Below, in pieces: positions 9,212 through 18,518 of a stretch of 64,000 bases of DNA. The stretch is from Pseudocalidococcus azoricus BACA0444 (GTDB lineage: Bacteria > Cyanobacteriota > Cyanobacteriia > Thermosynechococcales > Thermosynechococcaceae). A program made the position numbers and the translations under genes. The notes beneath the pieces are model-generated. The model saw only the letters and a program-made list of their open reading frames with translations, was not told the origin of the DNA and ran no database searches. How positions within the stretch are numbered: the stretch's first letter is position 1; each line of letters starts with the position of its first letter. Where the stretch lies: positions 186,001 through 250,000 of the forward strand of contig NZ_JAVMIP010000002.1 of assembly GCF_031729055.1 (NCBI RefSeq), given 5' to 3'.

Positions 9212-9936
9212 TTAGCTGTTCTGGGAAAGGAGATTGTGGGTCGTGGCATAGCTGACGATGTTGCGAATCGCATTTTGTAGCGCGGATAGGCCTACTTGAT
9301 TGCGATCCATAATGGCTAGGGTATAAATTTGCCCCTTAACTTTGAAGGCCAAGACCGTCCCCAAGACCAAGGAATTTTGTCCTGTTTTTTCCCCGAGCCA
9401 CTGGGACTGGGTCTTTTCTAACGCCTTAAAGCTAATATCTCGGTCAGTTTGTTGGGCCAGGACTGTCTGGAGGAACGGGGCCTGGGATAGTTGATTTTGG
9501 TAGATTTTGCCCATCAACTGGCTTAGTTCCCGCATACTGCTACCGTTGGATTGTCGCCCTAGGTTCGCAGGCTGCCGACTTTGTCCAACCAATTTTGAAT
9601 AAATTTTAATGGTCTTGAATCCATACCCCTGCATGACTCGGTTGATATAATCCCAGCCTAAGGTATCCATGAGTGGATTGGGGGCAATTACTACTGCGGC
9701 TAATCATTTCACCAATCACGGTTTTGAGGGGATAACTTTGCCCAACCCGGATGATCGAGGCATCTTCGGTATTATTCTAGGACCCAATGTAAAGCAACAA
9801 CTGCTAAGGGAAGTTTAATCAGACTGGCGGCACTATCTGGCACAACATCACCCCGGAGTGTGTAGCATTGCCTATCGGGACGGCATAAACTGACGGCGGC
9901 ATTGTCGCTCAGACTAGCCCGCTTGGCGAGGGAACT
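9212..9936 (-). pseudogene. Class A beta-lactamase-like serine hydrolase, broken by two frameshifts
   Basis: Three minus-strand segments in different frames join into one serine-hydrolase sequence. The first (~9936-9790) has NAAVSLCRPDRQCYTLRGD and PDSAASLIKLPLAVVALHW, which contains the SxxK motif as SLIK. The second (~9780-9690) reads DASIIRVGQSYPLKTVIGEM then ISRSSN, the place of the SDN loop. The third, from ~9685, continues MDTLGWDYINRVMQGYGFK to the end, where KTGQNSLVLG stands for the KTG motif. Two indels near 9780 and 9688 break the frame and a stop follows ALHWVLE. The first segment starts just after the deacetylase stop codon, in the same frame. Probably dead. Confidence 0.75.
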
Positions 9937-11628
9937 TCAAAACTGGGATTGCTGCTGTTCCCGTTGGTGCTGAATACCTTGTAACCGACGTTGATAGTCT
10001 TGGGTTTTAGCTTGGGTCTCGGGGAACAGAAAGGATTGACGGGGAATGGCTTGCAGAGTGCTGATTGCTTGCTGCCAGTGCTCATGGGCCTGGTCAAATT
10101 GCCCAGCTTGTCCAGCCACCACAGCCTGCTGCCCAAACTTGAGAGCTTGATTCCAGCCCCCTTTGGCTTGTTGTTCCAGACTCAGGCGTTGGCTAACCCA
10201 GCTTGTGGCCCCTTGGATAATTTGGTACTGGGCGGCTAACTGCTCCCGTTCATTAATGGCCAGTGGAGAGGCATTCACAAGGGCTTGAGGCAAGGTGGCC
10301 TGTTTTTGACTGAGTTGGGCCTGGGCAGCGGTTAATTGGGCTATAGAGCCTAAACCAAGCCAGGCCTGGGGTGGGGGAGTAGGGTGGAGACTCTCCTGTT
10401 TTAAGCGCAGCAGTTGGGGAACCGTCACAAATTGATAGCCTTGTTTTTTCAGGGCCGTTAGCACCCCTGGTAGGACTTGAATCATCCCTTGTCTGGGGCC
10501 ACCACCATCGTGGAGGAGAACAATGCTGCCAGGCCGGGTTTGCTGGAGGACAGACGCTTTAATTTGAGTAGCAGAACGCCCCGGTTGCCAATCCCGCGGA
10601 TCCACTGACCACATGATGATGGGTAGTTTCTGGGTTTTGGCATATTCCACCAGGCCATTGTTGAGGCGGCCCCCTGGCGGGCGAAACCAGTAATTCTTAA
10701 CTCCTGTCACTTCATGGATGATTTGATCAGTCCGTTGAAATTCTCTAGCGGCCTCTTGGGGTGAAAATTGCTGATACCGATGAGACCAACTGTGGTTAGC
10801 AATGATATGCCCCTCCTCAACAATTTTGGCGGCAATGTTGGGGTACTTCTGAACGCTGCGGCCAATCACAAAAAATGTGGCCTTAGCCTTGTGTGCCTTG
10901 AGGATGCTTAGGACTTGTAGGGTTTGGCGGCGATCTGGGCCATCGTCAAAGGTGAGCGCAACAACTTTATACTCCGGTGGTAAGCTAACTTGATTGATCA
11001 TTTTCCCCCGAAATAGGGGCGGCGGGACTAGATCAACCTGAGAGGATGGGAGTGGATAACGGCGATTAACATCAGATGCAATGGCAGTGATTAGATCACG
11101 AATTTGAGTCGAACTTGCCGTAGGTGCCCGCTGAATCCAGGTTATCGGGGATAACCACCACAAACCAGTGGCAAGGGCAAATAAGAGACCTAAGCTGGAA
11201 ACAAATGGCCCAACCCCAGAATAGTGCTCAAACTTTCGGGTAGTTGTGGTGAGGGGATGGTCAAAATCTGTCGGGTTGGCTGACTCTGCGGGTATTCCTT
11301 CTGGACTGCCTGGGTTTTTAACTGGACTTAAGACATTGGGGGCGGCTAATTTTGGCTGAATACGAACCCCCCAGGCCGGTGCTTTTTCTCCCATTTCTCG
11401 TCCATATACTTCCAGGCCTGGTGGGAGGGCAACCTTTTGAAAAAACGTTTGTAACGTCTGCAAGGATTGGCGGCGATCCGGAGGCTCCGGTGCTTCTAAT
11501 AAAATTCGCCACCGATGGGGTTGATAAGCAATGCGAGCGGTTATTGCTTGGGGGGCAAAGATTTGGCTCAAGACTTGGGCTAATTCTTGGGGATTATTGA
11601 TCCCGATAGAGTCAGTCACGATCGTCAT
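9937..11628 (-). CDS. Polysaccharide deacetylase (NodB domain) with membrane anchor
   Basis: A 563-residue protein. An N-terminal ~100-residue region of unknown type is followed by a hydrophobic helix (VSSLGLLFALATGLWWL, ~145-161) that would anchor it in the membrane. The NodB carbohydrate esterase family 4 domain (~220-415) shows the metal and catalytic motifs TFDDGPD, NHSWSHR, FRPPGGR, WSVDPRDW and VLLHDGG. It likely removes N-acetyl groups from peptidoglycan or an extracellular polysaccharide on the periplasmic side. The Gln/Ala-rich C-terminal ~120 residues contain WQQA-type helical repeats seen in other cyanobacterial envelope proteins. It ends directly against the broken hydrolase gene. 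Confidence 0.88.
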   Translation of the reverse strand: MTIVTDSIGINNPQELAQVLSQIFAPQAITARIAYQPHRWRILLEAPEPPDRRQSLQTLQTFFQKVALPPGLEVYGREMGEKAPAWGVRIQPKLAAPNVLSPVKNPGSPEGIPAESANPTDFDHPLTTTTRKFEHYSGVGPFVSSLGLLFALATGLWWLSPITWIQRAPTASSTQIRDLITAIASDVNRRYPLPSSQVDLVPPPLFRGKMINQVSLPPEYKVVALTFDDGPDRRQTLQVLSILKAHKAKATFFVIGRSVQKYPNIAAKIVEEGHIIANHSWSHRYQQFSPQEAAREFQRTDQIIHEVTGVKNYWFRPPGGRLNNGLVEYAKTQKLPIIMWSVDPRDWQPGRSATQIKASVLQQTRPGSIVLLHDGGGPRQGMIQVLPGVLTALKKQGYQFVTVPQLLRLKQESLHPTPPPQAWLGLGSIAQLTAAQAQLSQKQATLPQALVNASPLAINEREQLAAQYQIIQGATSWVSQRLSLEQQAKGGWNQALKFGQQAVVAGQAGQFDQAHEHWQQAISTLQAIPRQSFLFPETQAKTQDYQRRLQGIQHQREQQQSQF

Positions 11629-11717
11629 TGCCCGTCCCTTGTCCCGCTCACACCATTACACTTAGAAAGTTATGTGGTTAGAACGTAGCATGGTTTTTCA
11701 GACAAGACTGGGGCAGA

Positions 11718-14108
11718 CTATTCCAGTTTTTGGGCTGGATGGGGGGCTGGCTGGCCTTGGATATCCACTGTAGTCGGGCTGTGGATACGATAGGTGTTAC
11801 GTCCTTGGGCCTTAGCTTGATAGAGGGCCTGATCCGCCGCCGTCAGTAAGAGGTCGAGGGCCTGGGTGGGTTGGGGAATCAGGGTTGCGATGCCAAAACT
11901 GAGGGTGAGATGGGGGGTAATTGGACTAGCGGCGTGGGGAATGGCTAGGGTTACAATTGCTTCTTGGATTTGTTCAACCACTTGGATCGCCCCGGCCTCT
12001 GGAGTATCTGGCAAGATCAGGGCAAATTCCTCGCCGCCATAACGCGTGGCCAAGTCTCCCGGCCGTTGTAACCCCGCCGCCAATTGTTGGGCAATCCGAT
12101 AGAGGATGGCATCTCCCTGTTGGTGGCCGTAGTGATCGTTGTAAAGCTTGAAGTAATCAATATCCACCAAAACTAGGCTGATGGGGGTTTGCTCTCGGGC
12201 CGCCCGCCGCCATTCTGCTAAGGAAAGATCCGTAAACTGTCGCCGGTTCCCAATTTGGGTTAAGCCATCCACATAGACGAGTTGCTGGAGTTCTTGATTG
12301 GCTTGGGCCAGTTGTTGATAAAGCTCGGCCTGATTGACCGCAATGGCTAAGGCTTCACCAATCCGTTGTAATAACAGAATCTCATCTGTGAGCCAAAGCC
12401 GGGGACTGTGACATTGATGGGCAATGAGTAACCCCCAAATTCGTTCATTTTGGTGAATGGAGACGACTAAATTCGCCCGGACATTTAGGTTTAGTAAAAG
12501 TTCCCGATGGCAGGGATGCAGCTTGGCCTGGTGGCTATCACTGATGGTGGCGGTATAGCCCGATGTAAGTTTGCGACTGAGGTTGTCTAAAAAGCAGGGA
12601 TCCTGAATAAACCGGCCGAGAATTGATTGTTCAGTATGGGCCAGGGATTCAACTTCGACAACTCCCAGGCCATTGGGCAAGAGACGAAAAACTAATACCC
12701 GGTCGGTTTGGAGAATTTGGCGGACATCATCGGCTGCACTTTGCATCACCTGGGTTAAATCCAGAGAGCGGCGAATATTTTGACTGATGGTGCTGATGAG
12801 TAACTCCCGTTGCAAATAGCGTTGGAGTAATTCTTCTTGGCGGCGTTGGGCGGTGACATCCAAGAGAATCCCACTGAGGATTTGTTGATCGGGTTCCCGC
12901 TGGCCCCGGTCTTGAATCCAAATTAGGGTTCCATTGCGATGGCGGCAGCGATATTCAACGACATAGGGTTGCTTTTGGAGGATTGCGCTTTGAATTTGGA
13001 GTTTGGCCCGTTCATAGTCCTCTGGCAGAATCAGGGAGGCCATTTCTCCAATCATGCCTGGCCGATAACCGCTGAGAGTTTCCCAATAGCCACTGGTATA
13101 GATCAACCTCCAGTCCGGCTCCAAACTGCGTTGATAAATGACTGCAGGCAGTTGGCCCAGGAGCTTGTTGTATTGGAGTTCCCGTTGGACAATGGCGGCG
13201 GTTAAGGCCTGGTGTTGGCTGAGGGAAGCGCGCAGTTCGCTGGTGGCCTGCTGGAGTTCGATTTGGAGCAAGTCAATGATCCAGCCCGCTTCTTGGCTAT
13301 CAATGGCCCAGAGAATACTACTTTGGGTGACCAGGCCGGCCAGCTTTCCCTGTTTATTGACAATCACAATCCGCCGGACTTGATGCTGAGCCATGAGAGT
13401 ATGAATCTGCCAAATGGAGTCCTGAGTTTGGGCGGTAATCACTGGCGCATTCATACAGGCCTGGATCGGGAGAGTCGCAGAGTTGGGGGTTTGTTGATAG
13501 TGGTTAAGAATATCTTGATCCGTGAGGATACCCAGGGGATAATCTGGTTCTGCTTCCCTGACCACCACCAAGCAGCTAATCTCTTCAGCTCCCAAGATGG
13601 CCGCCGCCTCTGCTAAAGATTGGGTTGGGCTAATCACCCGCACATCCGACACCATCACTTCCTCAGCCCGCTTCAACTTCAGGAGATCTGTGGGTTCTAA
13701 GGTATTCCGAAAGTCTTGACGATTGAGAATGCCCTGCAACCGTCCTTGACGATCGACAACGGGGAGAGCATTGCACCGAAACTGACGAAAAGCGTGCAAG
13801 ACCTGCATCGGCTGATCAAGGGTTGCCAAGTCGAGGTGGGTCTGGGCATCCCGCATGACATCAGCTACGGTTAATTCTGCCAAGGGTAGGGGGTGAGCAA
13901 TCGCTTTGACCAGTTCCCGCTCGGTCACCAGGCCCCGATACATCCCATTCATGGGGTCAATTACGGGTAAGCAGTTGCCTTGGTCACGCTGAATGTGTTG
14001 CAAGGCCTGATGCATGGTGGCTTGAGGGGTGATCGTTTGAACAGCCGTTTTCACCACCTGGAGAAGACTTGAGTAAGATGCAAGGGGCGGCGATAATGGG
14101 CTGGTCAT
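11718..14108 (-). CDS. Diguanylate cyclase with four CBS motifs, PAS and GAF domains
   Basis: A 796-residue soluble sensor. Two CBS pairs fill ~15-270 (for example GNCLPVIDP, NALPVVDRQGRLQG, EISCLVVVRE, VRRIVIVNKQGKLAG), with coiled coil after. A PAS domain follows at ~310-420 (YRCRHRNGTLIWIQDRG, with a PAC-like end LSGILLDVTAQR), then GAF at ~435-595, and GGDEF at ~605-775. The active site is GGEEF at 691-695 and the inhibitory site RPGD at 682-685, five residues before it, so it should make cyclic di-GMP and be product-inhibited. CBS pairs usually bind adenine nucleotides, so energy state may tune the output. No membrane segment is visible and no EAL domain follows. Confidence 0.93.
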   Translation of the reverse strand: MTSPLSPPLASYSSLLQVVKTAVQTITPQATMHQALQHIQRDQGNCLPVIDPMNGMYRGLVTERELVKAIAHPLPLAELTVADVMRDAQTHLDLATLDQPMQVLHAFRQFRCNALPVVDRQGRLQGILNRQDFRNTLEPTDLLKLKRAEEVMVSDVRVISPTQSLAEAAAILGAEEISCLVVVREAEPDYPLGILTDQDILNHYQQTPNSATLPIQACMNAPVITAQTQDSIWQIHTLMAQHQVRRIVIVNKQGKLAGLVTQSSILWAIDSQEAGWIIDLLQIELQQATSELRASLSQHQALTAAIVQRELQYNKLLGQLPAVIYQRSLEPDWRLIYTSGYWETLSGYRPGMIGEMASLILPEDYERAKLQIQSAILQKQPYVVEYRCRHRNGTLIWIQDRGQREPDQQILSGILLDVTAQRRQEELLQRYLQRELLISTISQNIRRSLDLTQVMQSAADDVRQILQTDRVLVFRLLPNGLGVVEVESLAHTEQSILGRFIQDPCFLDNLSRKLTSGYTATISDSHQAKLHPCHRELLLNLNVRANLVVSIHQNERIWGLLIAHQCHSPRLWLTDEILLLQRIGEALAIAVNQAELYQQLAQANQELQQLVYVDGLTQIGNRRQFTDLSLAEWRRAAREQTPISLVLVDIDYFKLYNDHYGHQQGDAILYRIAQQLAAGLQRPGDLATRYGGEEFALILPDTPEAGAIQVVEQIQEAIVTLAIPHAASPITPHLTLSFGIATLIPQPTQALDLLLTAADQALYQAKAQGRNTYRIHSPTTVDIQGQPAPHPAQKLE

Positions 14109-14592
14109 ATTGTGTTACCCATTTGGGGCTGGACAGGAGTCAATCAAGGGGGAATAGCTCGGCAATTATTGCTTAGGTGCTGATCCAATTAGGTCAGTGA
14201 GTGTCATGCTATGGCGGTCAAGGTACGTCCCCCGCAGCCAGAGAAGATTGAATCAACTTGAGTCTTGCTTCCCCAGGCCCATCTTAGGAAATTTTGGCAG
14301 AATCCTCCCTGGCTGCGCTAAAAATTACAAAACATTAACTAAGGCTAGGGAACTGATTGAAGAATTTGGAACCCCCAGGAAAAAAGCAAATGATCAACAG
14401 AAATGAGTCACATCCAAGCAAGTTGTTGATCAGGAAAACCAGACTCAGCTAATCCGCACCCTCTCCACATTGGCCAAGGGGAATTAGCCACTTTTCAGAG
14501 GTTTTGGCTTTAATCCGGTGTCCTGTGCTATAGCATAATCTCCAATGGGCGGCCTGTATTTTCAACTGTGGGCCTGGTGAGGTGTTTAGTTT
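14109..14592. other. 484-base intergenic region, no supported gene
   Basis: This divergent intergenic region lies between the diguanylate cyclase (minus) and the pseudo-receiver gene (plus), so it should hold promoters for both. A 69-codon frame at 14197-14406 shows no recognisable feature and is not called. Around 14528 the sequence TGCTATAGCATAAT could be a -10 region, or a degraded MITE end like the one at 26723-26734. No RNA gene is recognised. Confidence 0.4.
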
Positions 14593-16287
14593 TTGATCTC
14601 TGTTGCTCCTACTGTGGCTTCTCCAGGCGATTCGGCTTACCCAATTGTTTTGGTGGATCCGGATCCAATTTTTCGCTTGGGGTTACGGGCAGGGTTAACC
14701 CAGACTCCCGGCCTGGAGATTGTCGCAGAAGCAGGGGATAGCCAACTGGCCCTGGCCCAACTGGCGGGACTTTTACCGCAGCAAGAAAACCCAGTCGGGG
14801 TCAGGAGTCATGTCAAGTTAGTCATCCTTGAGGCTCAACTCACCCTCAACGATCCGGCTACTCCTTGGCTCTGGCAACGATTGAAACAGCAATATCCCCA
14901 ACTTGCTCTCCTCGTGCTGGGGGGGCCGGCCGCCGTCAGTCTTGTGGATACAGCCCAGACCATGGGAGTTGAAGGCTTTATTGCCAAAGGCAGTGACATC
15001 AGTGAAATTGTCGCCGCGGTGAATACGTTGCGTTTGGGTGAAAAAATCTATACCCTCCAGGCCCCACAACCCAGCTTAAGCTCCCAATATCCCAATCTCC
15101 TGACCCGTTGGCAGTACCACCTGATTCAATCGGGGTTAACGGAAATGGATACTCTGCTGGCTATGCTCCAAACCCACCTGGGACAACCGCAACTGTCTGG
15201 CCTGGAACGTTTGGTCTGTCAGGGTCGCCAGCGGGAAATGCGTGTCGCGCGGGCCCTTGTGGCCAACTGGTTACCCAAACCCCGCCGAGTCATCCCCATC
15301 CCGCCGCCCCCCGCCCCACCGCCGCCCCCGCCACCCTTACCCGCCCAACTTCTGGATCAATTTGTCTCCCGCTGCCAAGCCGGCCTGGTCAATCAAACGG
15401 GGGAACCGTTGGAGTTAGATATCCTCAAAACCGAAAAAAGATTGGAATTACTCCTGGTGATCCTGAAGCAATGGGAAGACATCCTCACGGCGTTGCAAGC
15501 CTCTGGTCTAACAATGGCCCAACTCCAGGACAAACGCCCCCAAATTTTGTTAGACCTTTGGCAGCAAAGTATCCGGCAGTTTTTTGGCCCCTATGCCACC
15601 TTGCCTAGCCAACAGGAGATTACGGCAACCCTGCTCCAGGCCCAGGCCAGCATCGAAGTTGAATTTCTCCAGAAAATTCCCCTAGTGGATCAATTGATGG
15701 CCCATTTACTGTGGCAGCAACCCTTGATGATTGATAACAATCTCCAGGCCTGGGGAACACCCGCCGCCCTCACACACCTGAGTCAAATCTTAGATAATCT
15801 AATTCTGCAAATGGCCAATGCGGTGATCCACCCCCTTCTCAATGCCTTTGCCCATGAGGATGCCATCAAGGGGCTTTTTTATGATCGGCGCGTCCTGTCC
15901 TTCCGCGATATGGAACGGTTCCGCAATGCCCTCTCCTGGAAATATCGCTGGCAGACCCTCGTGATTGAACCCCAAGAGATTTTTGAAAGCCGAGTCAGTT
16001 TGCTAGTCCTTTCCGCCACAGGTATCCATAAAACCTCCCTCTATCTGCCCCGCACGCCTGAACTTGAGCAATTAGAGGGCTTGCGCTATGGCGTTACCCT
16101 GGCCTTAGAAGCCCGCGATGCCGTGTCTCCCCCGTTGCGCGCAGCCATTGCCTTCATTGGTCAGGGAGTTGTCTATGTCTTGACCCAAGTGATTGGGCGG
16201 GGGATTGGGCTAATTGGGCGGGGGATTCTCCAGGGCCTGGGGCAGACGTTTGCGCTGGATGTTAAACGGGCTAAACCGAAGCCCTAA
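14593..16287 (+). CDS. Response-regulator-like (pseudo-receiver) protein with Ycf55/DUF3685 domain
   Basis: A 564-residue protein in three parts. Residues ~15-150 follow a receiver fold: acidic pair D22/D24 in VLVDPDPIFRLGLR and a lysine in GFIAKGSDI (K132). At the place of the phospho-accepting Asp there is Glu (E80 in LVILEAQL), so normal phosphorylation is unlikely. A linker with an almost pure proline run lies at ~233-256. The rest is the DUF3685/Ycf55 region, a family present in cyanobacteria and red-algal plastids whose function is unknown. The C-terminus has a hydrophobic Gly/Ile-rich helix (GQGVVYVLTQVIGRGIGL) that may contact membrane. The start is TTG 14593 or GTG 14614. Confidence 0.75.
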   Translation: MISVAPTVASPGDSAYPIVLVDPDPIFRLGLRAGLTQTPGLEIVAEAGDSQLALAQLAGLLPQQENPVGVRSHVKLVILEAQLTLNDPATPWLWQRLKQQYPQLALLVLGGPAAVSLVDTAQTMGVEGFIAKGSDISEIVAAVNTLRLGEKIYTLQAPQPSLSSQYPNLLTRWQYHLIQSGLTEMDTLLAMLQTHLGQPQLSGLERLVCQGRQREMRVARALVANWLPKPRRVIPIPPPPAPPPPPPPLPAQLLDQFVSRCQAGLVNQTGEPLELDILKTEKRLELLLVILKQWEDILTALQASGLTMAQLQDKRPQILLDLWQQSIRQFFGPYATLPSQQEITATLLQAQASIEVEFLQKIPLVDQLMAHLLWQQPLMIDNNLQAWGTPAALTHLSQILDNLILQMANAVIHPLLNAFAHEDAIKGLFYDRRVLSFRDMERFRNALSWKYRWQTLVIEPQEIFESRVSLLVLSATGIHKTSLYLPRTPELEQLEGLRYGVTLALEARDAVSPPLRAAIAFIGQGVVYVLTQVIGRGIGLIGRGILQGLGQTFALDVKRAKPKP

Positions 16288-16401
16288 GTTCCAGTTGACT
16301 GAGTATTTTCAGCCAGGCCCACCCCTACCCCAGAGATGCTCTATTGACGGCCGTATTCCCAGGGCCTTACAGTCACAAAGCAATCGGTCATCCTGCCACT
16401 T

Positions 16402-17205
16402 GTGGGTATTCATCCAACCGCCATCATCGAATCGGGGGCAAAACTCGGGCCTGGGGTAGAAATTGGTCCCTTCTGCTACGTTGCCGCCACCGTTGAAATT
16501 GGGCCTGGAACCGTACTGGGCCCCCATGTCACGCTCCTGGGACATACAACCATTGGCCAAAACTGTCAAATCCACAGTGGGGCCGTGATTGGTGATTTGC
16601 CTCAAGATTTTGCCTACCAAGGGGCCCGCAGCTACGTCCAGATTGGCGATCAGTGTCAGATTCGGGAAGGGGTGACTATCCATCGGGGCACAGGGGCAGA
16701 CAGCCAAACCTTAGTGGGAAATCATTGCTTACTGATGGCCAACAGTCACCTAGCCCACAATGTCTGTATCGGCAATCAAGTCACCCTCGCCAATAATGCC
16801 CTCTTAGCGGGCTATGTCCAGGTAGGGGATCGGGCTTTCATCAGTGGGAACTGCTTAGTCCATCAATTTACCCGCATTGGCCGTTTAGCGATGCTCTCCG
16901 GGGGAACGGCCACCCAAAAAGATGTCCCCCCCTTCTGTATGACCCGCAGCCTCAGCACGAATACTGTCATGGGTCTGAATACCGTTGGTCTCAAGCGGGC
17001 GGGCTTTACCCTGGCCGAACGGCAAATCCTCAAAGAAGCCCTCCAGGCGCTTTACAACCCAAAGCTAAATATTACCCAGGCCCTGACAGTCCTCCAGGCC
17101 AAGTTTGCCGACCCCCTAGTCCAAGAATTAGCTGAGTTTATTGCCCAATCCCAACGCGGGATTTGTCGGTTCATTAAACGCCAGGCCGGGCCGGAATCAG
17201 ACTAA
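16402..17205 (+). CDS. lpxA: Acyl-ACP:UDP-N-acetylglucosamine O-acyltransferase LpxA
   Basis: LpxA makes the first acyl transfer of lipid A synthesis, moving an acyl chain from acyl carrier protein to UDP-GlcNAc in the cytoplasm. The 267 residues form left-handed beta-helix hexapeptide repeats (GIHPTAIIESGAKLGPGVEI and on to ~180) and a helical C-terminus (LKRAGFTLAERQILKEALQAL). The catalytic histidine lies in HLAHNVCIGNQVTLANNALL, matching the His125 region of the E. coli enzyme. The start is GTG 16402, since the family sequence begins at VGIHPTA. It follows the Ycf55 gene by 114 bases. The other lpx genes are not in this window. Confidence 0.93.
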   Translation: MGIHPTAIIESGAKLGPGVEIGPFCYVAATVEIGPGTVLGPHVTLLGHTTIGQNCQIHSGAVIGDLPQDFAYQGARSYVQIGDQCQIREGVTIHRGTGADSQTLVGNHCLLMANSHLAHNVCIGNQVTLANNALLAGYVQVGDRAFISGNCLVHQFTRIGRLAMLSGGTATQKDVPPFCMTRSLSTNTVMGLNTVGLKRAGFTLAERQILKEALQALYNPKLNITQALTVLQAKFADPLVQELAEFIAQSQRGICRFIKRQAGPESD

Positions 17206-17226
17206 AATTCCCTGGGTTCGATTCCC

Positions 17227-17787
17227 TTAGATCAACAGTTGGGTCGAGTCGAGGGGCATTCCCAAATGGTGGAGAGGGAGAACATAGCCACCGGTTACGA
17301 GGTAAACCTCATCGGCAATAATCCCAATGTGGCGCGTCAATGTACCCAGGCGTTGGCGAAATAAGCGGCCTAGGGGATAGGCCGGAATCACCCCCCAACC
17401 TGTTTCTTCCGCCACCAAGATTTTAATCGCGGGCAACTCTTTTAAGGTGGCCAGTAACTCTTGAACCAATTTCTCCCAGGCCGGGTCGGAGATTGTTAAA
17501 TGATTGGCAACCCAAGTTCCCAGAGAATCAATCAGGACACAACTATCTGCCGGAGCATCAGCCAGGCCTGGGGCAAGATCCTGAGGAATTTCCCACAGTT
17601 GCCAATTGGGGGGACGGCGTTGTTGATGGGCCTGAATTTTGGCTTCCCATTCCGGGTCGGTGGTGATGCGTTGGGCGGTGGCAATATAAATGACGCGGCG
17701 GCGACTTTGATCCGCCAGGGATTCGGCCCATTCACTTTTGCCGGAACTAGCAGGGCCAGTTACTAAAACCAGGGGCGAAGTCGGCAT
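17227..17787 (-). CDS. cobU: Bifunctional adenosylcobinamide kinase/guanylyltransferase
   Basis: This CobU/CobP-type enzyme phosphorylates adenosylcobinamide and then transfers GMP to it, in the nucleotide-loop assembly of cobalamin-type cofactors. The 186-residue protein begins with strand LVLVTG and the P-loop GPASSGKSEWAESLA. It then has RRVIYIATAQ and, near the end, the family segment ILVAEETGWGVIPAYPLGRLFRQRLG with VYLVTGGYVLPL. The full length is normal for the family. It stands alone between lpxA (convergent) and the divergent ITP pyrophosphatase gene. Confidence 0.93.
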   Translation of the reverse strand: MPTSPLVLVTGPASSGKSEWAESLADQSRRRVIYIATAQRITTDPEWEAKIQAHQQRRPPNWQLWEIPQDLAPGLADAPADSCVLIDSLGTWVANHLTISDPAWEKLVQELLATLKELPAIKILVAEETGWGVIPAYPLGRLFRQRLGTLTRHIGIIADEVYLVTGGYVLPLHHLGMPLDSTQLLI

Positions 17788-17822
17788 AGGTAAAGTCAGG
17801 TTCCAGAAATGACGGACAGGGG

Positions 17823-18515
17823 TTGATCTTAATTTTTTTGACGCTGGGCGAACAATCTTTTAGGCTTTGTATTGTGATCCATCAAGAGCCTGATCCATTG
17901 TCCATCCCTAGCTCCCCTCCCACACAGCCCCGTTTGGTTATTGCCAGTCAAAACCCAGGGAAACTGCGAGAATTTCAGACCTACTTAGCAGACTTGGCCT
18001 GGGATATTTGCTTGATGCCTGCGGACTTAGATATTCCTGAAACTGAACCGACCTTTTTAGGAAATGCCTGTTTGAAAGCCACTGTGGTTGCCCAGGCCAC
18101 GGGAGATTGGGCCATTGCAGATGATTCTGGCCTGGAGGTGGTGGCTTTGGCTGGTGCGCCCGGAATTTACTCAGCCCGCTATGGCCAAACAGATCCAGAA
18201 CGGATTCAGCGGTTGCTAGACGAACTAGGAGAAGAGTTAAATCGCCAGGCCTGGTTTACTTGTGCCTTAGCCCTCGCCCGACCGGATGGACAGATTGCCT
18301 TAACCGAAATTGGCCGCTGTGCAGGAGAAATTTTGTCAGCCCCCAGAGGTGAAAACGGCTTTGGCTATGACCCAATTTTTTATGTTCCCAGCCAGGCCCA
18401 AACCTTTGCCGAAATGAGTGCCGAAACAAAACGCCAAATTAGTCATCGGGGGGTAGCCTTAGCTGGAATGCTGCCGAAGTTAAAACAGATTCTTTCAAAG
18501 GCAGAGTTATTGTAG
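17823..18515 (+). CDS. rdgB: RdgB/HAM1-family dITP/XTP pyrophosphatase
   Basis: This enzyme hydrolyses ITP, dITP and XTP to monophosphates, keeping deaminated purines out of nucleic acids. Motifs are LVIASQNPGKLREFQTYL (substrate loop), TFLGNACLKA, AIADDSGLEVVALAGAPGIYSARYG (catalytic Asp in DDSGL) and ENGFGYDPIFYVP. The open frame starts at 17823, but the family usually begins just before LVIASQN, so the first ~35 residues may be upstream sequence. Starts such as GTG 17874 are possible, and then the protein is close to the usual ~200 residues. It converges on the PLD-type gene with only 3 bases between. Confidence 0.93.
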   Translation: MILIFLTLGEQSFRLCIVIHQEPDPLSIPSSPPTQPRLVIASQNPGKLREFQTYLADLAWDICLMPADLDIPETEPTFLGNACLKATVVAQATGDWAIADDSGLEVVALAGAPGIYSARYGQTDPERIQRLLDELGEELNRQAWFTCALALARPDGQIALTEIGRCAGEILSAPRGENGFGYDPIFYVPSQAQTFAEMSAETKRQISHRGVALAGMLPKLKQILSKAELL

Positions 18516-18518
18516 AGA

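Noticed and set aside
14197..14406. 69-codon frame in the divergent intergenic region
   Set aside because: No recognisable protein features and no clear start signal.
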